Shown here one piece after another: positions 23,901-35,900 of a stretch of DNA of 64,000 nucleotides. Below the pieces are notes generated by a model. The model was not told where the DNA came from. It worked only from the letters and a program-made list of their open reading frames with translations, and ran no database searches. The stretch comes from Tubulanus polymorphus (taxonomy: Eukaryota > Nemertea > Palaeonemertea > Tubulaniformes > Tubulanidae). How positions within the stretch are numbered: position 1 is the first letter of the stretch; every line of letters starts with the position of its first letter. Location of the stretch: NCBI RefSeq assembly GCF_964204645.1, contig NC_134030.1, positions 14,724,447 through 14,788,446 on the forward strand, written 5' to 3'. Both the position numbers and the translations under genes were made by a program.

Positions 23901-26900
23901 AGTTTTTGTATATGGTCACCAGGGGGCATTGAATATTGAAATTGTTAGATTCAACTAGGTATCGTACCTTTGCTTATAATTTGTTCGTTGTCACGATTAT
24001 AAGGGAGTAGGCTATTTAATTCAGTATATGAACTAGCAAGTATGACGATACCAATGGCAGGGTTCCTAGCGGATCTTATTTGTATATTTAGGAAAAAGAT
24101 CATAGCCGGTATTTGTTTGATTTCTAGAAAAAAAGTCTGTATATGTTTGTATTTTTTGACATTTTGTTGATGGAAGTATTCTGGCTTGTGAAATTGCGGT
24201 CAATCTAATACTGCGTCGCTAGTACATTTATATATACGCGCATCAGCAGTCAGCCGCATGTGTGGGAATATAGGTTACAGTATATGGATGTGTGTGTTAG
24301 TAATCACCTGAGCGAGTCTATATATAGCACAGTGACTCGGCAATGATAGTATACACAGCACTCTCACACATCCGCAGGCGCATATTGTCAGCCTCATACA
24401 TCTTCAATCGAAATTTTAATTTATATTTAGTATAATATTTTTGACAATATATACACTCAATGATTTAATTGTGAGCCACAGGGCCATTGGACCGTTATAA
24501 TCCCTGGGGATTGTTTTGATTGTCATTGAAGTGTAAGAGAACATTCACTTACAGATAAGGCCTCCATGTGCACTCAGAGTGCTCGCACACTTGTACAGTA
24601 TACACTACTAGTGATACTGTAACGCTGCTTGCTGGCGCGTGCACGTTTGACATGAAAATACGCTTTAGGCCATCCCAAACTAATTGTCTGTTTGCCTTAA
24701 CACCGACTCAAGTTTTCAGGATGAGTCGGTAGGTAGGTAGAAATTTTTTTTTGCAAAACTTTTGAGCAAAAAAAACAAATTTATCACCTTTTCTTACATG
24801 GAAACAATATCACAAACTTGCGTTTTGCACGGGAAATTTGTGTTTAGCCTAGATTTCAAGAAAAATTCTAAAATTATAACTTCGTCCAGAGCGTCATCTC
24901 TGTGTTCAATGAAATAGTACATTGAAATAGTACATTGAATATATGCGCGCTGTTACGTTACCAGCTTAAATGTAGTCATCAAGAATGAGTGGCAGCTTAT
25001 TGGAACACTGCCAGTTTCCTGAAAAACTTTAACTAGGCCACACGTCAAGGCATGTTTTCACACTTCAAACATACATAGCTCAAACATTGGCAGTGGGTCG
25101 ACCGTTTTTATTTGAAAAAAATTGATTTCAATGATACCCAGAAAAAAGTTTTTGAAGTCGAGTCAGTCGGGTTACGGCAAACAGACCATTATTTTGGGAT
25201 GGCCTTATGAATAATCATTTAAACTTTTATAGCAGAAGATGAGCGCTGTGTTTCCTGTTTTATAGAATTTGTAATAAATTGTAATTTCTTGTGACCTGAA
25301 AATACTAAGCAGCAAACTAGGTCTAGGTCTGAATATTAAAATCCAGGATTTATAACGATCTACTTACATACGCCAATTTTTTAAGGTACCGGTATTTTAG
25401 CTTCCGCAGCCATACATTGGAAGAGATTTCCAAGACTCAATATTCAGTCACCCTCTGATTGGTTACCCCTGCCGCGCCTATATGTACCCTATGAAATGTT
25501 GTATGTGGACCGTAAACAATGTATATCTTTGGTCTTATTTGACGACAAAATAATTCTTTGAGAAAGATAAAATACAATATAAACTTATAGAACTTTGAAG
25601 CACGAACGAGATTTTTCATAAGTAATGCCCTTGCTGTAAACAACCTCTAGCTTTTTCAAGGTAAACCACACTTTGCCCATGGGCAATTTGTTTATTTTGT
25701 ATTTTAGATTCTTCAGACATTTCACCTTGCAAAACCCCACTTAGAAAGTCATGTTACACTTAGAAGTCTACATCTACTGCTAAAACCAAAATCGCCAGCT
25801 GCTATAGATTATGACCTGCGGAAAGAGAGAGACAGAAATTTGGAAGGATACTATACTCATTTGAGGAATATATGCGTTAAGCATCAGGATGACAAAGGAG
25901 CAAACCGTATATTGCCTAGGTGGGCTTTATTATTAATTAAGTCAGGAGGTTTACGTAAGTAGGGTCTAGAATTCATTTTCTTAAGAAAAACTTGGCCAAT
26001 TACAATTTGTATCATTTCATTTTTAACAGGCTTCTTATGGAGGTAATATACCAATCATGCATCTCAACCTGAAAATCCTCATGCTATACTACTCGACCAC
26101 GACTACTTGAAATTAAGTCCCATTGACAAGTTCTTTGCAGATCAAAAGGTAACTGTATTTTCATGGGCTTGCATGCTTGCGAGCCCATATTGCTATCACA
26201 CAGATTGATAACTTGCTTGGGGAGTCGATTTCGTTCGTTAGAACCTTTCTTGGGCTCAGATATTTACACACATTTAATGCAGTAACAAAATCTAGGTTCC
26301 TTTCGTGTATTGGCTATAACGGTTGTCGTTTTCATTGTTTTATGATTTTGTTTAATTAGGGTTTTCTGTTACATCACAGATGTGAGATTCGCGGGTTTCT
26401 TATTAGGGTTTCTGCTGCCTCGGCAGAAACCCTATTGGATTCCTGCTGATTATTATTAGGGTTTTCTGTTACATCACAGAAAACCCTATTGAGATTCGCG
26501 TGTTTCTTATTATTATTATTATTAGGGTTTTCTGTTACATCACAGAAAACCCTATTGAGATTCGCGTGTTTCTTCTTATTATTATTTTATGTCACACTAT
26601 TTTCACTAAAAGAACTAAGGCTTTGTTACCTTGCCGCTGTTGTCGATACAATCCGCATGATATCGTTCAGCTCACTGAGATCTACAAATACTCATGATGT
26701 CTGAAAAACATGACTAGCAACTCCGCTTTCAGGTTTAAAGTTTTTTACATCTAATTTATGCTCTTTTATGCGTTAACTTTAAATACAATAATAAACTTAG
26801 TAACACATTGATTAATAACAAACCGAAAACCGAATCCCTAAACTGTGGAATTTATAAAATACCTTGTAAAGTTTGCGACAAAGTATATATAGGAGAAACA

Positions 26901-29900
26901 GGTCGGAACCTTAATCAACGCATAAAAGAGCATAAATTAGATGCTAGTCATGTTTTTCAGACTTCACACAATTTTGATTTTGCTAATGCTGAATTAATTT
27001 ACCCTTGCAGCGATAAAACTAGAAGACATATTTTGGAATCTGCATTAATTATTGAAAATTCGAACAACGTTGTAAACCTTAACAATGGTTTTTCACCCCA
27101 TAATAAACTTATATCAAAATTCCTCTGTAAACTGGTTAAACTCAACACTTGATTTCCCCTTTGATTATTTGTTATTTGTTCTCTCATCAATTTCGTCTCT
27201 GACTTAACTTGTATTCACCTTTGTTTTAATTTAAGTGCCCCCTAGTTTGTCTTTCTTTTTACTACTGACTTTAAGTTTCATTTATATTTATACTCACTAT
27301 TGTTGTTTATAATTACCCCTTAGTTTGCTTCCCTTTAATCTATTTTAGCGTGTTACTGTTTCTACGTTAATTTTCCTTTAGTTTGTATCATCTCTGATTA
27401 CTTGAATTAGTTTCTTTGTCTCTGGATTGTATATATATATCTCATAATTTCTGTAGTATCTCATTATTCCTGAAGATGACTATTAGGATATAGTCGAAAC
27501 GTTGAAATAAACTACTATCTCGAAGTTAACCATTTTCAGACTTTTTATTATCATTGTGGGATTCTCTCCTCATCGCGTCAACACGGATATAGTGTTCTAC
27601 CAATCGTGATCAGTCCGGATGTTAGGCCTACGCATATACATAGGCCTACATAGGCTAGTAGCCACTACTAGGTTAAAGCTAAGTTCACTGTATAGGAGGA
27701 ACCAGATTTATTAAAATGCATGTTAATTAGTGATTTACTGGTTCTGACTTGCGACGATCAATCACAATTATCTATTTTATTGGCAAAAATGAAGATTTTT
27801 TTGAAAATTTCGTCTGAGCAGACAGCTTTATAAGCCAGACTTTTCATTTGAGTTTTTTCATCATAAATGAAACTGGTATTTCTTTAATTCCTATGACTTA
27901 CGCCGGGGGTGGGTCGGCCTTGCAGCGGCTTGTGACTCACTGCGAGGCCATTCACTGCGACCGCCAGCGACGATTGTGTCGCAACGACTCATCGCCCAAA
28001 GCTCCCTTGCGACTACTTTCTGTGATGCGACGCGACACGACTGTCACAACCGACCTACGTGCTCTTGCAACTGGCAGAAACTAGTCGCACACAGTCGCTG
28101 ACAATTGTATCGCAACCGAAACTTGCGATGCAACGCAAGGATCGCATCTCGTCGCAAGGCCGACCTACGTCCGACTTTAAGTTACTGCGGAGCCCCAGAA
28201 ATATCTTTTTTTTCGTTCAAAAGACCTTTCGCTTGAAAATTCTTTCGTCGGAACAAAATTTATTTCGTTCGAACCAATAATATTCTGTTCGATTGAACTA
28301 ATTTGAAAAAAATCGTCAGAACAAAGTTGAAGAAACTTTTTTTGTCCAAACGAAAGGTTTTTCGTTCCAACAATTGTTCGATCGAACAGAATCTTTTTAA
28401 TTTGGACTGAATATTCTTGTCAGAACATTAAGTTTTTCGTTCGAACAAGTATATTGTAAAAAGTTTTTTCTCCGAACCAAAAGTATTAGGTATTTCGTTC
28501 AATCGAACAGAATTGTTTTCATTCAAACAATCGTTCGAAAAAATTGTTTTCGCTCAACCCAACTTTTTTGCCGGGACGAAAAGTTTTTCATTTCAACAGT
28601 AACATAGGTTTTTATTCGAACACATCTTTAGGCCACTTGGGACTTTAGTCCTAGCGGGCTATTGCGTTCACTTTTCGTCCGTCCTCCGTCCGTCCGTAGT
28701 CTGAATCCAGTTATTTTTGGAAGTTTTGAAGACGCTTCAATGTAATGTCTTGATATTTAGGTTACACATGTATCTACCCTAGACACATCTTCAGCCCACA
28801 AACTGGCCCTGTCAGAATCAAGATGGCTGACTGGCAGCCATTGATGTTTGCCAAAATCAGAACTTTTTATACGTTTTTGAACTTTTTTGAGGGAAATTTT
28901 GAAGAAGCTTTGATCACTTAACTTGATCTTTTGTATATATTTGAATCCCCCAGGGCCCATGAGCATAACAAAAATTGGGTCGATCGAACTTAAGATGGCC
29001 GTCCTGTGACCTTTTTAGTGCCCGAAAATGTCAATTTTGGCCCGAATTCTGAGTCCTGTAGCTTCCTACTGGTCTGCCATTTCTCATTGCAATTGCTGAT
29101 GGGTATTTTTGGAAAGAGATGTTTTATAGCTGAGATAGGCATTTTTGATCAACCAATTATGACGCAATTGGCGGCCATCTTGGTGTTATCGGTACTCATT
29201 CGTAGGTGGGAATAAGTTTGTCGACATTATATTGATACCTAAGCATATTTTGTTACCGCAATGAATGAGAAAGTTGTAGCTTATAAGGTGTTCTATGATT
29301 GTAGTGAGTTTCAAGGTCATTAGTTTTTGTATATGGCCACAAGGGGGCGTTGAATAAGATAATATATTAGTATTTCTATATTATATTTGTACCAATGCAT
29401 ATTTTGTTACTACAATCAATTGCAAAGTTGTAGCTCATGACATCGCCTATGATTGTTGTCCGTTTTAAGGACATTAGTTATTCTATATGGTCACCAGGGG
29501 CATTGAATAGTAGAATAACTTAGTATTTCCTTATTATATTGGTGCCTAGGCATATTTTGTTAACGTGATCAATTGCAAAGTTGTAGTTCATGACATGTTC
29601 TATGATTGTGGCGAGTTTCAAGGTCAATGGGTCTGAATATGGTCACTAGGGGGTGTTGAATTGTAGAATAACTTAGTATTTCCATATTAAATTGGTAACG
29701 AGGCATATTTTGTTGTCACAATCAATTACAAAATCGTAGCAAATGACGTGTTCTATGATTGCGGTGAGTTTCAAGGTCATTGGATTTTGTATATGGTCAC
29801 CAGGGGACGTTGAATATTGAAATTGTTGAGCATTCGCAACCACTTCCCAAGTGGGCATGGTGTCTCTGGACCCCTAGTTTTATCAGAATGAAGAAAGGTT

Positions 29901-32900
29901 TTGGTTCAAACAAAAAGCTTATTGTTCCATCAAACATAATAGTTTTCATTCCATAAGATTTTCTTGTGGGAACATTAAAGTTTTTGGTCAAACGGCGTGT
30001 TAAGGTCGTTTCGGAAATTTACTCGGTGTGGTATATCTTGGATTACTGTGTATGTCATTTGTCAGGACATTAAACAGAAGACGACTTAGGATACTACCTT
30101 GCGTGACTCCACTGCGTGACCGACTTATTCCAAGGCGTTCCGTTGATTTCGGCTACAAGTTTTCGTTCAGAGATAACTTCTGAGCCATTTGAGCGACCTA
30201 TCATTGATACTGTTTCCTAATAGCCTGTTTAGTAATGGCTGATGTTGTGCCTTATCAAATGCTTTGTCGAAATCCACCGTTGAACAGGGTTTTAAGACAC
30301 TAGTTAGACCAACTTATTCCAAGATGAGGCGTTCCGTTGATTTCGGCTACAAGATTTCGTTCAGAGATAACTTCTGAGCCATTTGAGCGACCTATCATTG
30401 ATACTGTTTCCTAATAGCCTGTTTAGTAATGGCTGATGTTGTGCCTTATCAAATGCTTTGTCGAAATCCACCGTTGAACAGGATTCTAAGACTGTGCAGA
30501 AAACCCGTTATCGCTGCCTTGCAGCTATATTCGTGTTTGTTATTTCAGCAGCGCATACCAACCTTAATTACTTGTTGTTATAGAAAAATATGTGATGAAA
30601 TAGACTATAGGAGATATTTAATAAATAACTAATAAACAACATGAAGGATGTGATATTAACTGAAACAAATTACTAATATCGTAAGCTAAAAATATAATCA
30701 CAGGGTTACAATACCATACCGGTTGTAATTTACTCCTCCGACTTATTTCAGCTGACACAAATATCTGACGATGAGATTGCATTGATTGAATCTGCTACCA
30801 GAGGACAAGCTACTAACACAACTTTCGAGACAGGAGAGGAAGATGCGGCTGACTGCTTCAAAATTTGGCAAAACTGTGAAAGCTACAGACCGCCGAAATA
30901 AACCCAAATTGGCGCAAGACTGATGGCAACATCAAACGTGAAATCAAACGCTATACTGCACAGACTTAAGTATGAGAGGATTGCAGTTGAAAAATATGAA
31001 AATCTCACAGGAATGAAAACATATGAATGCAAAACCTTTATTAGCAAAACCTCCCCGTGTTAGCTGCCTCACCAGATAGAATTGTCGATAATACCCTCAT
31101 TGGTTCGAAGAATGAGAACCTAAGCTATAGTGAAGTTGCAGTCATGAAGTCACATGACAGGATCCGAAGATTTTTTTTTTCAGATTGCGTGATACGCCTC
31201 AATAAAATAGGTCCACAGACGTAATTCGCTTGTCTTAAGAATATTATACTTATCATGATTAAGATATCTAAATAAATATTAAATAATATCATTTTTTGAA
31301 AGCATGCGTAATGAACGCTGATTTAGCGGTTAAACAATTCATAACTTCTACTCGCGCATGAATACAATATCAATGCTGCGCCTGTTGTAAGTGCCAGTAC
31401 CCGGCACGTACAGCCTACACACGACACCGACACCGGCCTCCACTTCAAAAGTTATTAAGAAAATATTTGAAACATTTTTCATCCGAATTACACCAAATAA
31501 ACCTTTAAAGTAAGGTATTTAGCATCGGATATTGTGCCGAAAATTCCAGATTGATACACAACATAGTTTTTCAAGTAAGCGCATCTTAAACCAATAATGT
31601 TGATTGACAGGCAGGATCAGCTGCGTGCCTCATTTTATCGATGACGTCAGATGTAAACAATAACATTACCACGTGCGTAATGCAAACGGCAAACAAATTG
31701 AATTTTTTAGGCAAATTTCTCTAATGGAATGTTAATTTCTTTTTCATAATTTGCCTTTCTTTTAAGGTTCGTGAAGTTCAATTGAGGAGTGACGAATTGA
31801 CGAGTGACGAAATTCGTCAATATTAAGGAGAAGTTAGTTTGACGAATTGACGAAATTGACGAAATCGTATTCTGGGGTTTTTAAGGCACTACAGGGTCCC
31901 AGGGGCCTATAACAATATAAGATATGTGATTTAAACGGGTGACCGGGCACGGGCCCGATGGTGATATGACTAGCAATAACAAAGCTTACGGCAAAGTCGA
32001 TAGAATCAAAACATATAAAGGCGTCGGCTGACTTCAAATTCATGTATAGGGCCCGGTCCTACTGGTGCTATGACCTATTTTTACCAATCAGTTCGCCGAA
32101 TATTGTTGGTCAGTCATTCACAACGCTCTTGCGAGTGATCTTATTTCGTCACAACGTATAAACAAATTTCGTCAATTTTTTCGTCAATTCGTCAATGCTG
32201 CTTGATGAATTGACGAAATCATATTGCGGCATTTTTTGGGCACTACAGGATCCCCAGGGGCCTTATAGGATATAGAATACGTGATTTAAACAGGTGACCG
32301 GGTGTGGGCCCAATGGTGATATGGAAATCAATAACAAAGGTTACAGCAAAATCTATAGAATCAGATGATATAAAGGCGTCCGTTGACTTCAAATTCGTTG
32401 AAAAATCAATCCAAGTCATATAGGGCCCGGTCCTACTGGTGCTATGACCTATTTAAAAGAATCATGACGTGGAGAATTGTTGGTCAGCCATTCACAACGC
32501 TCTTGCGAGTGATCGTATTTCGTCACAACGTATAAACAAATTTCGCCAATTTTTTCGTCAATTCGTCAATGCTGCTTGCAAATTGACGAAATCGACGAAA
32601 TTGACGAAATCGTAATGTGGCATTTTTGGGCTCTACAGGGTCCCCAGGGGCTGTTTAGGTCAAAATATACGCGAGCTAAACAGGTGACCGGGCACGGGCC
32701 CAATGGTGATATGGCAATCAATAACAATGGTTGGCAAAATCTATAGAATCAGAATATATAAAGGTGTCCGTTGACTTCAAATTCGTTGCAAAATCAATCC
32801 ATGTCATATAGGGTCCTATTGGTGCTATGACCTTTCATCGAATCAGTTCGCCGAAAATTGTTTGGCAGTCATCCACAACGCTCTTACGAGTGATTTTATT

Positions 32901-35900
32901 TGGTCGAACCGTTGAAAAGAAAATTCGCCAATTCGTCAAGCTGAATTGACGAATTTGACGATCGATGAAACCGTTAAAAAATATTTGCGCGATTTGGCTC
33001 ATGATAAACCCTCCGAAACATATCACCACATTTGCTGCAATGACATAACATTATACAGTATTAGTCGCGGTAATTTAGGGAATATATTTTTCTCACACTG
33101 ATCGTCATATTTTTGCTAAAGTTTGGTCAGATGTGGCCTTCACGGGTGCAGGACATCTTCGGTAGGTGAAGTACCGGTTTTCAAACACCAGTGAAGGACC
33201 TGGCCTCCATGGGCACATGTTATCCAAGATCTGCACGGGAGATCAGATACCGTATAATATTTTAACACAATACCAAAGAACCGAAAAGTTTTTCCTATCA
33301 TTTATCAAACAAACATGATATAAGTAAATTCAACCGACCAGCCAAATCCAAGTCAAGTTAAATAAGAGGCTACAATGTTGGTTTTCACACGAGCAGCAAA
33401 ATAATCAACTCAAATTCAGTCACGATAAATCCCGTCCTTTGACGGGTTCTTTGCTAGTTTATCATACATATTTTACTTTATACTTTTACATTGAATCAAG
33501 TTATTCTCTTTTCGTTGCATCTCCATTTGATACTGCAGTATCAACAGCACGAATGTCGTAAAATGGAAATGGTTAAAATAGACAGTGTAGTGTTTATGTG
33601 CCTGTTTATGCATATCACCAATACAATACAATACAATACAATAAACTTTATAATCAAAAATACAGAGAAATTATGGCATTATTTCGGTAGTATACCAAAC
33701 AATTTCAAGTTCCTAGTAAAAAAGCAGTCAGAAATAAACTGTTGAACATAACACCGATATGGACTGATATTACATGCGTGTATCAATTCATTCAATTACT
33801 TCATATAAACCCATATATATATCTGCGGTTAACTTTTCTTGTTTTTACCCCGGAATGATAAAATGAAGCATTTTCGAAGTCAGAATTCTATTTAAATATA
33901 TAAATCATATATAAATGTGTTCGTTATCTTGGTGGCGAGGATTTCGAGGACGACGCACTAGCTCATCAACACTCGCTGACATGTATCGCTACTATTTTAT
34001 GGGCTTTTTTGGCATAGCGTTACATCTTCCCCTGACCTAGCGACCTTTTAACATGGATCATCTATGCAGTGTCCTCTGATCTTCCTCTGCGGCACATGCG
34101 TGATTATCTCATTTTGTATCACATGGGAAGATATATTTTACTCTAGATTTTTACATTGAACAAATAGTTCTCTTTTCTTTCGAAAGATAATTATGACCGA
34201 TAGTAATTTTTAACTTTTTCACTCGAAATATGCTCTTATAAAGTTATATGCGTCTAACCGTATGATCGATAAGTTTAGTCGTCACAAGCATTGTTTTGGT
34301 TCTTGGGACAACTCCAAGGCGAAGAGTGTTTGGGTGCAAGTTGCATTTAATACAGGTAAGTAAAATCATGCATTTTCAATATCAATGTCCATTTATTGAT
34401 TGTAACCTTTTTAAACATTAGGTAAATTAACAGGAAATTAAACATTTGAAATACCGATATGCATACCTGGCTATGGATGTCAAATAGGAAGTTTCTTTTA
34501 AAAAACCAATGTCTTCTTGATTTCGTAAAAAATGTATCGATTATTCTGATTTCGTAACCCTTTCAAGTCAGAGAAAATTTGCAGTCCCACCTTTTCTATG
34601 AATAACTGATAACAATCCTCTAATCAGTTCTTGATTTTTACTGCAATTCATAGAAAAATTTTTGAAGTAAGAATAAATCATTAAATTTTGTATGTTCGTT
34701 TCTCCAGGTCGCTAATTACCCGCCAACTATGATTTTCGTGAAACTATCAGCGCATTCATGTTCACAAACCGTATGAAAAATATCGAGAATTGCATGGAGA
34801 AAATAGTTCCGGAAAAAGTAAGGTTTGAAGCAAATAATATAATATCTTCTTAATATAATCTCTTGATCTATAATATCTAATACTAGCTGAATACCCATCC
34901 AGTGGACGGCTTTCTCGTTGCGCACATGGGTGCATTTTCCGCTCATCTCCTCCGCATAATCCAGAGTTCTGCTATTTTTGTATACAAAATACATTCACTT
35001 TAATTGGCTGGGAACCGTAGTGCATGCTTCAAATGTTCAGAATTTTTGAACCAATCGACCAATAGACCTGTCTGTGGTCTAACCTGTGGTGTAAATTCAA
35101 CACGGGACATCCGAGAAGATGTATACCAGTGAATGAATGTCTTAACCAAAAAACCCGCAAATCACAACTGAAGTACAAATCAGTGTGACAGAACTGTGAC
35201 ATGTACTGTTTTGTTGTGTATCCTAAATCGGTCAGTAAATTACTATAGTATTACTTCATCAGTATAGTACGGTACTTAACTGTTAGATGGCGAACACATC
35301 TTTTTAACCAAATTTTAGCCTGTATTCGGGCTTTAAATGGATATTGTGACTCCCTCGGACCACCAATCTGTTTAAAACATGAAACATCAAATTTGGACAC
35401 AACACTGAAGATAAATAGTTCATCAAGTGAATAAGAGTTCAGATTGATCCATTGATCAGGGAAAAAGTTTTAAGTTTTAAGTTTTGGTACTATGAATTAG
35501 CGCATATTTTTTTAATGTGCACTGATGACTTAGGGTATCGTGTTACTGTTACTGTGCCTTGCAAGCTACATTGATTCACTTGAAAACTCCTCCCTTTATG
35601 TCATTCAAAGATTCAGCGTTTGAAGTTAATAGCAATCAAATAGCTGCATTAATCAAAGAGGAGAGCCTTAAACTCATTTTTGACCACAGAAATGAATATA
35701 TTAGACTGTCTGACAAAAAGGTTGATCCAAATCGGTAGAAAATACGGAAATCCAGAGTTGGCGCTCCTCACTGCTCTAGACTGCTCCATGGGTTCAGAGA
35801 TTACTGCCATATCTGATAGATGATAGTCTAGTTTTCAGTTATGTAAAATTCATTTCTCACATTTGCAACAATGAATGCGACACGAGAATGATACATAAAA

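Larger units (their letters stand above)
21549..31220 (+). pseudogene. SAP-SWIM-YqaJ nuclease-like gene, multi-exon and broken
   Basis: Four or more exons can be joined in phase. 21549-21654 encodes [11 protein letters not shown] and then, after a one-base shift, [19 protein letters not shown], a SAP-type DNA-binding motif. 22192-22508 encodes a SWIM zinc finger ([15 protein letters not shown]). 25717-25954 encodes [18 protein letters not shown]. 26030-26148 encodes [18 protein letters not shown]. 30752 to about 31220 encodes [19 protein letters not shown] and a YqaJ/lambda-exonuclease-like domain ([25 protein letters not shown]). YqaJ proteins are 5'-3' DNA exonucleases/recombinases; SWIM and SAP bind DNA or protein. 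Stops at 26044-26046 and 30899-30901, and shifts near 21585, 22290 and 31060, kill it. The E-x-K motif reads GSK. Its long intron is repeated elsewhere in the window, so the gene looks mobile. Confidence 0.72.

Noticed and set aside
33617-33642. CRISPR-like or regulatory array
   Set aside because: It is a plain (AATAC)n microsatellite, and the genome is eukaryotic.
34716-34994. 92-codon minus-strand frame
   Set aside because: No recognisable domain, no splice or repeat context, and amino-acid make-up typical of chance frames in AT-rich DNA.
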